NCBI RefSeq assembly: GCF_032854445.1
Contig: NC_088296.1
Coordinates: forward strand, 4,115,246 to 4,179,245
DNA length: 64,000 nt
Direction of reading: 5' to 3'
Source: Liolophura sinensis
Taxonomy: Eukaryota > Mollusca > Polyplacophora > Chitonida > Chitonidae
Part shown: piece by piece, positions 43,056-54,800 of the stretch
Layout of the letters: each line of letters begins with the position of its first letter
Position numbering within the stretch: position 1 is the stretch's first letter
Translations under genes and position numbers: made by a program
The notes under the pieces: model-generated
What the model was told of the DNA's origin: nothing
Seen by the model: the letters and a program-made list of their open reading frames with translations, nothing else
Databases searched by the model: none

Positions 43056-43628
43056 ATGGACATCTGCTGGACTGTAGCTCTAGGCCTATAAACTTATACT
43101 GAGTGCCAGGTGATAGAAGCACCCAAAAATTGATAATAAAAGCTAGGATCTGATCGATCCTTTTGCTGGCAACAAAACAAAAAAACGTCACTTCGGCCGA
43201 GAATGTTTTATTTCATAAATTATTTTGTTGATATTTAGACTAGGAACATCAACAAGATTCTCTATCTAAATGGACACAAATTAACATCACACCATCTTAA
43301 GCCCAACTATACCAGGTAACCAGAGCTTTTAATACAAAGGGCAAGAGCTGCTGAAAACAACAAATACACTATTGTTTTTATTGATCTTATATATATATAT
43401 ATATATAAAAAAACAACACAAACTCACACCAGCCATTACCTTTAACAATATAAAAGTTTTACAAATGTTTTAAAATGGACAGATTTGTGAGAGAATGATT
43501 TTAAAAAAAGCTCCCATGAAGGCAATGACTTTACAAAGTATTTTCCATGTGTAAGAATATTGCTCAGTGTAAAGTGAAGGCCTGAAATATGGCAAGCACG
43601 ATCACTGTAGTGACAAGAAACCCTTCAG
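43056..43628. other. Non-coding stretch with a short (TA)n run
   Basis: A TA run lies at about 43389-43407. Nothing else was recognised. Confidence 0.45.
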
Positions 43629-43693
43629 AACCTTCACAACCTTGGCACAAATTTTCAAATTTGGTTGAAAATTTGTGCCAAGTTGTGAAGGTT
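43629..43693. other. Near-perfect hairpin, stem about 29 bp
   Basis: Left arm 43629-43658 and right arm 43665-43693 are reverse complements apart from one extra C. The core is TTGGCACAAATTTTCAA against TTGAAAATTTGTGCCAA, with a 6-nt loop (ATTTGG). It could be a small folded RNA, a miniature element core or a replication-slippage product. Function unknown. Confidence 0.8.
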
Positions 43694-43891
43694 GTCTTGT
43701 CAAAAATTTGTTTCACACTGATAAAAATAAAGACACTATGAAGGGATTCAGTTGTTCTTGTGTACACACATCAACACCAAGGATTTCTTTTAGAATTGGA
43801 GGAGGGGTCAGAGTTTAAAAATAGGCGGCTGAATTGAAAGTAATAATGTCGCAATTACTACTGATTTGAATTGTAAGAATATTCAAAGTAG

Positions 43892-44116
43892 GTGGCTATG
43901 GGGACGGCGATAGACAGCAGTCTGTAGCTTGCCACGGGGACGGCGATAGACAGCAGTCTGTAGCCTGCCACGGGGACGGCAGTATACAGCTGTCTGCAGC
44001 CTGCCACGGGGACGGCAGTAGACAGCTGTCTGCAGCCTGCTACAGGGATGGCAGTAGACGGCTGTCTGCAGCCTGCTACGGGGACGGCAGTAGACAGCTG
44101 TTTGCAGCCTGCTATT
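43892..44116. repeat. 36-bp repeat, six copies
   Basis: The unit is CACGGGGACGGCAGTAGACA then GCTGTCTGCAGCCTGC (36 bp). The centre GACAGCTGTC is a perfect palindrome in half of the units and is altered to GACAGCAGTC in others. Confidence 0.9.
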
Positions 44117-44289
44117 TGTCCCTTTTTTAACACCCTGCAACACCACATTAACATTGCATACATTTTCATTACATCAAAATTGCTAAGAGGTTTAGAGAAG
44201 ACGTTGAACCAAACAGAGCTCCATTTTACCTCCAGTAGGCCTGGTAAAAACATGAACAGCCATTACACACTTCAGCACTTTATCACTGA

Positions 44290-44470
44290 ATGATTTACGT
44301 CATGCTGGCTTCCTCTTCGGCTGTACGTGGGAAGATCTGGCAGCAACCTGTGGATGGTAGTAGGTTCCCCCTGGGCTCTGCCCAATTTCTTCCCCCAACA
44401 ATGCTGGCCGCCATCAAATAAGTGAAATATTCTTGAGTACAGCGTGAAACACCAATCCAATAAACAAACC
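44290..44470 (+). mobile_element. SINE-A copy, head missing
   Basis: TCATGCTGGCTTCCTCTTCG to TTGAGTACAGCGTGAAACAC, then CAATCCAATAAACAAA. Confidence 0.85.
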
Positions 44471-47400
44471 TACTTTAAGCACACTAAGGGGAGGTAACTG
44501 GTTTTTGATGCAAAGTAAAAATGTATATAGCCACACCCATTATGCCTCTAGTCCTCGTGGCATTGTACGGGGTAATGTAAAAGTGTGATCACAAATACAC
44601 ACAAATACACGCCCAGTGGTCAGTCCAGGGATAAAAAAAAAAAATAAAATAAAAAAAATAACACACATAAATAAAATCAACAGTACAATTTCATGAATGA
44701 TAACATACGCTTTGTACCAACAATCCTTATAGGACAACATACATCATAAAATATAAATTATCTCCACTGACCAAAATAATGTACAAAACAGCATACGGTC
44801 CCAAACCTTTTGAAGCAATATTTACATATTCATGTAATTTGACATTATTCACCTTACTCTCCAATGGCCGGTGGTTTTATCCTTCAACCATGAAACTGAT
44901 ACACTTATTAACCCATACCAAAACATTGCACTGACACATATCTCCAACCACTATCTAGTCACGAAACATTCAACTTTGCAAACAAAATTGCATCAATGAC
45001 TTGTTGTAAGTTCTGATGACCAGGGAAGCAAATTTTGTGTCCGAAAATGGGTTTGAACTTGTGCCTCAAGGTGGCCTATCAAATCAAAGCACCTTAAAAA
45101 GGCTGTATCAGAGATGTTTGGCACAGTATCCATCTTCCCTAATCAAACATTATTTTCTGGGTCTACCAAGAATTGCTCAAATAATTGCCTTTCATTTAAG
45201 TAAAAGAAAGCTAAAATATGAAGTAAGGCTCATCATACAGACAACTGAAAACTATGCATGAAAATACTTTCATTTACTTTTTTAGATTTTTCTTCGAGTG
45301 TTGAAAGGCATTCAAATATTTGAATACCATGGTGGGCTTTATGGGCCATTCCGAGGGCATGTAGGAACTCTGACGTTACATTACCTGTATGGTGGGCTTT
45401 ATGAGCCATACTGACGGTATGTAGGAACTCTGACGTTACATCAACATTATTTCAGTAATCTTTTTACTCATGGTTAAAGAGAGTTATTCCAACACTCAGT
45501 GTCATGATTAGAGTTGGAAAAGCTTCCTGTGACGTCAGGATTTCTGAGCTCTGATAGTACGGTCCATTAAGCCCACCTTAGAGTTCAAACATTTGAATGA
45601 CTTTAACTCTTTTCACAAATATCTAAAACAGTAAATGAAAGTATACTTATTCATGCATAGTTTTAAGTGATCTATTTTAGTGATGCCTACTTCGATTTCA
45701 GAGGTCTTTTCCTTTAAATACCATACTCATTCCTGTACTGTTTGCAGTGTTATAATTCTAAAGCTTGAAAACATTCTAATGGGACACACTCTATAAATTC
45801 TATGAAATATTTTACCGTTGATGAACATGTTATTTTGTGAAATTTAATTTTTTCAGCTATTCCAACATTTCGCAGTTTGACCAAATCTCCGCTCTGGCAT
45901 GTCCAGCTTCCTATAAATACATTTACTTGTGCCTGAATGTATCTTGGTTTATTGCTGCTAAGTTTAAAACAATGCAAATCACCTACCCTGAAAAGTCGTG
46001 GGAGTAGTCACTGAGTGACTACGCTATCACCATTGACCCGAATCTCTCTGATGCTCAGAGAAAATGAAATGTGTCGAGCTCACAGGCTCAAACAGAAAAC
46101 AGCTGACATGAGGTATTATCAACAACAGTTGGTAACTGGAGAAAGATAACTGGCCGGTCTCTCAGCAGCTTTCAGAAATGCTAGGAGAAATGAATTACCC
46201 TTAAAAACCTTAAACTTCATCCTCAAAAGTCCATTTTTAGAGGCAAATAAATCTCACAAAAAATTATTTTTTAAGTGCTGAAACTTACAATTTTCCAGCC
46301 GAATAATATCATCCCATATTCCAAGCAAACCTCAAAACACCTTTCTAAAATCAACAGTACTCTCCGAATCAGGACAAATGGAGCAAGTTGGTCATGGATG
46401 AAATTTATGGTCATACAGGGTACTACAGGTAGCAAACATCATGTTCCTTGTTCATACTGTAAAAAATGTATCTCAAATTGTGCTTTGATACATACCTAAA
46501 TATGACTGATCTGAGCTGAGACAAATAGAGAACATCACACATAAATATCATATATAACATAACATAAGTAGGTTCTGACAGAAAACTTGTCAGATGTATG
46601 ATTTAATTATTTTATTTAATTAGTTACCATTTAAACATCATACTGTTATGATACTTGGGGTCGGATCAGAACTGAGGGGAAACCAGGGGAGCCACTGCCC
46701 ACGACAGGTGCCTGATTGGTTCCCACAACAGGTGCCTGACAAACCTATCCATTTCTTTTTTACTGGCAAGCCTACACTGAAAAAATTAAAAAATAAAGTA
46801 ATAATAATACCACTGAAAATCCACCTTTCCATTTAATCCAATCTTGATGATTTCATGATGATTTTCCAAAAGCTTTCTGATCATGTAAATATATTTCTTA
46901 CCAGAAAAACTTGTTTGGATTGTCCGAATTTTCCGCATATTAAGAGGATTTTCAAGTTCTATTTTCATATCCTCCTCTGACATTGAAAATGGATTTATTC
47001 TGCCCGTAAACCAATATACATTGGTGTGGCTCAACATAGAACCGAAACTGAAACTGAAACTGAAACTGAAAGGATGCCATATCCATAATCTTAACAAACT
47101 TGCATAGCTGTATGAATACAATGGTTTACTATAGCCCAGTTCAATATATTGTTGTATTTAATCTATATATTACTATACATTTCTCACCATACAAAACTCA
47201 GTTTGCAGCCTGTTTACTTACACACTGGTATAAATATGGAGAAATCGCGTATGCTACATCCTTCTCCTTTACAAACAGTGAAAATCTCTGGACACTGAGA
47301 AAGATGAACAATGTTAACAATATGAAAAATATGAAATTATTTCATTAAAACAAGAAAAAAAAAACAAAAAAACAATTGCACACAAGTTTAGAGAAGAGTT

Positions 47401-47500
47401 TAAAGAATAATAGAGCATTATTTCACTGCCATTAGGCATGGTAATAATCAGGACTTTCAATCCTCAGGTACTTCCACTCAACAAATCATGGAGACAAGTC
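44471..47500. other. Long intergenic stretch between DHFR and the thioredoxin-fold gene
   Basis: No coding exon recognised. It contains one AAGGGGAGGTAACT motif at about 44488, a two-copy duplication at 45330, a GAAACT microsatellite (about 47041-47070) and short open frames without motifs. Confidence 0.45.
45330..45445. repeat. Two-copy tandem duplication, about 60 bp
   Basis: Both copies contain TGGTGGGCTTTATG(G/A)GCCAT and TGTAGGAACTCTGACGTTAC. Confidence 0.85.
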
Positions 47501-48760
47501 TCCACTTCAATCTCGTGGACTAAGGGGAGGTAACTCACATCTGGTGGTTATTTGTTTGACCATAATAAATGGTCCATTCACTTTGGCTAGCATCAGCCCT
47601 TTGGACCTGGGAAGCACCATTTCAAATCAATACCCCCCCCCCCCCCCTCCGTCCCCCTCCCCCTAGGCTCTTTACTTATAGCTTGGCCATAGTGAATGGG
47701 ATGTAACCATCCTCTGGTGCTTACTGCCTGACTATTTGTATTCCATTAGCTTTGCCACAAAGGTCCATTCCTTTTTTTTTTTGAGTTATCTCTTGGTTTA
47801 GAATAGAAAAACACGTCACAAATTTTTCCCTTAAAACCCATGTCCAGATTTCAAGCATGTGTACTAAGGGGAGATAACCGACTTTGACCTACTAATGCTC
47901 ATTGTTTTTTCACATCTGTATACAGTTTTATGCACATATTTATTGTTTTCATTGTATTATAAACAAATTAATAATCAGCCATTAAACAGTTCAGGTCAAT
48001 TCTTTCCCTCTCTCACAGCTCCGGATCACTATAATAAAGCTCCACTTCAACTGTGTGGACTAAGGGGAGGTAACTGGCCCCAGCTGGATAGTACCACGAT
48101 ATTTGTTTGACCATAATAAATAATTCACTGTGGCAAGCATCCGTCCTATGGGCCTGGTGGACACCAGTGTGAATGAATCTCCCCTTCCCTCTCCCTTGCT
48201 CCATGCTATTAATTCATAGCTTGACCATAGTAGATGATCCATCATTTCTTGAGTCTAGTCAAATCTCGTGGTTTAGAGTAGAAAAACATGGCAAATGTTT
48301 TCCTTTCAACGAATGTTAACTCCACAAAATTTCATACATGAGCAAACAAGGGGAGACAAGTGGCTCCTGGCAACTACTGTTAAATTTGAATTCTGACACC
48401 CAAAGTTTTTCTTTCTTTTTTGCCTAAAAATCGATCACTACTCAGTCATTACAGAATTTAGAACTTCCTTCCCTCGATAAGCTACTGATACAACTCAAAA
48501 ATCATCACAAATGCTCCCCTTCAACACAGCAGACACAGGGGAGGTAACTGACCTGCTTTGCCACAATAAATCATGCATTCCTTTTCTGGGTGAGTAGGGT
48601 CTCTTGGTTTAGAGGAGAAAAACTATATGTCTGAAGTGCTTGGGGTTTTGCGTCGTGAAAAACTACACGACATCCACAGTACTTTCCTCCCTTCAGCCTG
48701 AGAGTTTTGAAAACTCTACTTCCTACACACTGAGAGATGTGGATTAAGGGGAGATAACTA
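47500..48760. repeat. Spaced, degenerate repeats carrying AAGGGGAGGTAACT
   Basis: The motif recurs at about 47522, 47870 (AGATAACC form), 48062, 48350 (diverged), 48538 and 48743, each within looser shared blocks (TGACCATAATAAAT, TTGGTTTAGA(A/G)TAGAAAAAC). A poly-C run lies at about 47632-47647. It lies just downstream of the thioredoxin-fold gene's stop codon, so some may be in its 3' UTR (AATAAA on minus at 47939-47944). Confidence 0.6.
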
Positions 48761-48828
48761 GCACCTTTGTTTTTTCTCCACTCCACAAATTTTTTTTTCT
48801 TTTTTTTTTGTGTCATGAAACGTAATAA

Positions 48829-51800
48829 CTAATCAGTCTTGGGTCGAGTGCTGGTTCTGTGTGTGGGTTGAGCTCGTCGGAGGATCCAGATCAGTATGAG
48901 CAGAATCAAAACAAAACAAACAAAGCCTATTTTCATCCAACTTCCCCATGGTCCCTCCAGGTATATCTGTCAATTATAACAAATATTCGTTAAATTGCAA
49001 ATTGAATGGGATAAATGATTTTCCTAGAATTAAAAAAAAAAAAAAGACGGCATCAAAGGGTACAGGATGCTTCCTTTTCTTTCTGAATCCTTGTATATAG
49101 TATATGAATTGGGGACACAATTGGGGACAGAAATATAAAATATGCCTCAAAGAATACAAAAATTTTGTCTATTTTTTATTGGTTTATCCTCCTTCATGTC
49201 CCTTCAATCTATATGCTTTTATTGTACTTTTTGCATCCTTTAAAATAAGTCAGAAGAGTTTATGTTCACCATAACAATACATACAGCACACCAACAAAAA
49301 CTAACCCTAGAAACCAAACAAATAAATTTCCACCTGGTCTCGCTTTTCTACGAGAAACTTCCAACTTCATTCAGGCTTCCCACACTTCTTGTAAAATCAT
49401 TTTCCAGCAAGACTAATCTATATTTTTATCCACCACCTTCAAAAACCAATATTTCCTTTGAAAGTTCACTGGGCATACTGTTTCATCCACCCAAATGTTA
49501 ACAGTACGTGGGAAGGTCTGCCAGCAACCTGCGGATGGTTGTGGGTTTCCCCCGGGTTCTGCCAGGTTTCCTCCAACCATAATGCTGGCCGCCGTCGTAT
49601 AAGTGAAATATTATTGAGTACGGCGTAAAAACACCAATCAAATAAATCAATAAATAAATTGTGCGGTCTTGTTAAGGATTGGTTAAATAAAGTTATGGTA
49701 CTGGGGAGTTTAATGTGTACCCCACAAAGACAATCTACAAGTGCATGCAGATTTGAAGTGACATATTTTAACTGAATCAAAATGTACCAAACTCACTTTT
49801 AAGTATTCCACAATAGTTTCAACCAGGTTGTCACTGCAAACAGAAACAAAAAATCCACTTAAATCAGCCGCTGATTCATTCACTGTCAGTGGAAAATACC
49901 GCAAATCACAAATAGATGGTGTGCAATGGCAGCCATCTTTGAGGTAAGCCTGTGTATTGCCCACTGGGTGTCTATTGTTGGGGTTGTCATAAGCTGGGCA
50001 GAGGCCCTTGGCTAGTAAGTGCATAGCCCGAGACCTCGGTCTAAGGGTCGCTTATATATACTGATACGCGGGGACCGCTAGCCACCCTTAGCCCAAGTGC
50101 TATCTGGACCCGATTCCTGTATAATGCTTCTGAAGAACTACCTCCTTGTCCAATTCAGATGCATGCTTTTCAGATTCGTCCTGAATACACATTAAGTATG
50201 GCAATCTACGCCTAACCCCATATTAAAAGACCACAGCCGAGATCCTTCGCTGGTAAGGGCATACTATGGGCAATACACACAAACTTACCTCAAAGATGGC
50301 TGCCCTTGCAAACCATCTATACATTTAAAAATCCAATCAGCTGATGACTAAAAGAAAGAGCAAGATAATTCTGATATCAGTACCTGTGGTTTCCTCTACC
50401 AATAAAACTTACTGCCATCGTATAGGTCAAAAATGTTTCAATACAGCGTCAAATAAATAAATAAATAATGAACTAGAATGCTGAAGTCCAATGTACCCCT
50501 GCCACTACATGTATGTACTTGGAAAAGCATTATGCTAAACTGGGTTACGCTGAACTTTGTAAATATTGAACTGATCAACATAAAATGAACAGAGCACAAG
50601 TTTAGGTCCTATGAAGGATGTGTACAAAAATCACATTGAAATCCATGTAGTATGTCTGCAGGCACTGTGCTGACAAAATCCATGTAGTATGTCTGCAGGC
50701 ACTGTGCTGACAAAATCCATGTAGTATGTCTGCAGGCACTGTGCTGACAAAATCCATGTAGTATGTCTGCAGGCACTGTGCTGACAAAATCCATGTAGTA
50801 TGTCTGCAGGCACTGTTCCGACAAAATCCATGTAGTACGTCTGCAGGCACTGTGCTGACAAAATCCATGTAGTACGTCTGCAGGCACTGTGCTGACAAAA
50901 TCCATGTAGTACGTCTGCAGGCACTGTTCCGACAAAATCCATGTAGTATGTCTGCAGGCACTGTGCCGACAAAATCCATGTAGTATGTCTGCAGGCACTG
51001 TTCCGACAAAATCCATGTAGTATGTCTGCAGGCACTGTTCTGACAAAATCCATGTAGTATGTCTGCAGGCACTGTTCTGACAAAATCCATGTAGTATGTC
51101 TGCAGGCACTGTGCTGACAAAATCCATGTAGTATGTCTGCAGGCACTGTTCCGACAAAATCCATGTAGTATGTCTGCAGGCACTGTTCCGACAAAATCCA
51201 TGTAGTACGTCTGCAGGCACTGTGCTGACAAAATCCATGTAGTAGGTCTGCAGGCACTGTTCTGACAAAATCCATGTAGTATGTCTGCAGGCACTGTGCT
51301 GACAAAATCCATGTAGTATGTCTGCAGGCAGTGTTCTGACAAAATTCATGTAGTATGTCTGCAGGCACTGTGCTGACAAAATCCATGTAGTATGTCTGCA
51401 GGCACTGTGCTGACAAAATCCATGTAGTATGTCTGCAGGCAGTGTTCTGACAAAATCCATGTAGTATGTCTGCAGGCACTGTGCTGACAAAATCCATGTA
51501 GTATGTCTGCAGGCACTGTGCTGACAAAATCCATGTAGTATGTCTGCAGGCAGTGTTCTGACAAAATCCATGTAGTACGTCTGCAGGCACTGTGCTGACA
51601 AAATCCATGTAGTATGTCTGCAGGCACTGTGCTGACAAAATCCATGTAGTATGTCTGCAGGCACTGTGCTGACAAAATCCATGTAGTATGTCTGCAGGCA
51701 CTGTGCTGACAAAATCCATGTAGTATGTCTGCAGGCAGTGTTCTGACAAAATCCATGTAGTATGTCTGCAGGCACTGTGCTGACAAAATCCATGTAGTAT

Positions 51801-54800
51801 GTCTGCAGGCACTGTTCTGACAAAATCCATGTAGTATGTCTGCAGGCACTGTTCTGACAAAATCCATGTAGTACGTCTGCAGGCACTGTGCTGACAAAAT
51901 CCATGTAGTATGTCTGCAGGCACTGTGCTGACAAAATCCATGTAGTATGTCTGCAGGCACTGTGCTGACAAAATCCATGTAGTATGTCTGCAGGCACTGT
52001 GCTGACAAAATCCATGTAGTATGTCTGCAGGCAGTGTTCTGACAAAATCCATGTAGTATGTCTGCAGGCACTGTGCTGACAAAATCCATGTAGTATGTCT
52101 GCAGGCACTGTGCTGACAAAACCCATGTAGTATGTCTGCAGGCACTGTGCTGACAAAACCCATGTAGTATGTCTGCAGGCACTGTTCCGACAAAATCCAT
52201 GTAGTATGTCTGCAGGCACTGTGCTGACAAAATCCATGTAGTATGTCTGCAGGCACTGTGCTGACAAAATCCATGTAGTATGTCTGCAGGCACTGTGCTG
52301 ACAAAATCCATGTAGTATGTCTGCAGGCACTGTGCCGACAAAATCCATGTAGTATGTCTGCAGGCAGTGTGCCGACAAAATCCATGTAGTATGTCTGCAG
52401 GCACTGTGCTGACAAAATCCATGTAGTACGTCTGCAGGCACTGTGCTGACAAAATCCATGTAGTACGTCTGCAGGCACTGTGCTGACAAAATCCATGTAG
52501 TACGTCTGCAGGCACTGTGCTGACAAAATCCATGTAGTATGTCTGCAGGCACTGTGCCGACAAAATCCATGTAGTATGTCTGCAGGCACTGTGCTGACAA
52601 AATCCATGTAGTATGTCTGCAGGCACTGTTCCGACAAAATCCATGTAGTACGTCTGCAGGTACTGTGCTGACAAAATCCATGTAGTATGTCTGCAGGCAC
52701 TGTGCCGACAAAATCCATGTAGTATGTCTGCAGGCACTGTTCCGACAAAATCCATGTAGTATGTCTGCAGGCACTGTGCTGACAAAATCCATGTAGTATG
52801 TCTGCAGGCACTGTGTCGACAAAATCCATGTAGTATGTCTGCAGGCACTTTGCTGACAAAATCCATGTAGTATGTCTGCAGGCACTGTGTCGACAAAATC
52901 CATGTAGTATGTCTGCAGGCACTGTTCCGACAAAATCCATGTAGTATGTCTGCAGGCACTGTGCTGACAAAATCCATGTAGTATGTCTGCAGGCACTGTT
53001 CTGACAAAATCCATGTAGTATGTCTGCAGGCACTGTTCTGACAAAATCCATGTAGTACGCCTGCAGGCACTGTGTCGACAAAATTCATGTAGTATGTCTG
53101 CAGGCACTGTGCTGACAAAATCCATGTAGTACGTCTGCAGGCACTGTGCTGACAAAATCCATGTAGTAGGTCTGCAGGCACTGTGCCGACAAAATCCATG
53201 TAGTACGTCTGCAGGCACTGTGCGGACAAAATCCATGTAGTACGTCTGCAGGCACTGTTCCGACAAAATCCATGTAGTATGTCTGCAGGCACTGTGCTGA
53301 CAAAATCCATGTAGTATGTCTGCAGGCACTGTGCTGACAAAATCCATGTAGTATGTCTGCAGGCACTGTTCTGACAAAATCCATGTAGTATGTCTGCAGG
53401 CACTGTGCTGACAAAATCCATGTAGTATGTCTGCAGGCACTGTGCTGACAAAATCCATGTAGTACGTCTGCAGGCACTGTGCTGACAAAATCCATGTAGT
53501 ATGTCTGCAGGCACTGTTCTGACAAAATCCATGTAGTATGTCTGCAGGCACTGTGCTGACAAAATCCATGTAGTATGTCTGCAGGCACTGTGCTGACAAA
53601 ATCCATGTAGTATGTCTGCAGGCACTGTTCCGACAAAATCCATGTAGTATGTTTGCAGGCACTGTGCTCACAAAATCCATGTAGTATGTCTGCAGGCACT
53701 GTTCCGACAAAATCCATGTAGTATGTCTGCAGGCACTGTTCCAACAAAATCCATGTAGTATGTCTGCAGGCACTGTTCCGACAAAATCCATGTAGTATGT
53801 CTGCAGGCACTGTGCTGACAAAATCCATGTAGTACGTCTGCAGGCACTGTTCCGACAAAATCCATGTAGTATGTCTGCAGGCACTGTGCTGACAAAATCC
53901 ATGTAGTACGTCTGCAGGCACTGTGCTGACAAAATCCATGTAGTATGTCTGCAGGCACTGTGCTGACAAAATCCATGTAGTACGTCTGCAGGCACTGTGC
54001 TGACAAAATCCATGTAGTACGTCTGCAGGCACTGTGCTGACAAAATCCATGTAGTACGTCTGCAGGCACTGTGCTCACAAAATAACATCTGTAAACTTCT
54101 AAGCACCTCAACGAAAGTAGCTTTGTAATGTTGATTTGAACTGCATGCAAATTATTACCCTTACTCCCCCCATCCACGAAACTTCGTTAAAAAGGGTATA
54201 ATAAATCAAATAGGGGAATTCCAAATGCCAAAGATAATGTGACTTACAACGGTGATGGTTCTGGCTTCACAACTTCGGCCTGAACATTTTTGTACCACGA
54301 CTCCAGGAAAGACATGATGAGCTTTACACTGAATTTCCCTGGCGGAAATCTGTACATTTTTCCGTGACGAAATCTGAAAAACAAATTGAAGAGCAATTTA
54401 TACATTCCTTTGACAGGTCAGAACTATTTTTTCCCCTGTTGTTGGGGCGTAGCAATGGAAGTATTTTCTGATTGTAGAAATGTTTCACTTTTGTCTAAAC
54501 TTCTGACTCATTCTGCTTGTTTGGGTCACTTGGTCCAGTAGGTAAGATATCTGGAACTGATACTGAAACTGGGGGACAGCCAGGAATGCAGCCCCTGGTT
54601 TTTCATCATATCAAGCCGAAGAAACTGCTCATCTCACAATTTCTTCATGATTCACTGGATTATATCAAGATTATATGGCTGTGCTCACAGCAGCAGATAC
54701 CCCACATTGTATGCCCGTGTGGGGAATGGTCTCAATAGTACAGCCCAATGAGACTGTAGCTACAATCCATGGGAAACCCCATGAATTAAGCTTACAAATT

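Noticed and set aside
39955..48828. A divergent MSH3-like partner gene upstream of DHFR, as in vertebrates
   Set aside because: No exon with MutS-like motifs was seen on either strand in this interval.
49797..49833. Dropping the 37-nt exon of the thioredoxin-fold gene
   Set aside because: It has a good acceptor (TGTTTGCAG) and donor (GTGAGT), and it is needed to join the exons on either side in phase. Its 37-nt length equals the unit of the nearby array, but the sequences are unrelated.
50602..54177. Open frames of 246 to 1165 codons on minus
   Set aside because: They are pure readings of the 37-bp minisatellite in successive phases, lie in an intron of a supported gene, and have no start context or non-repetitive sequence.
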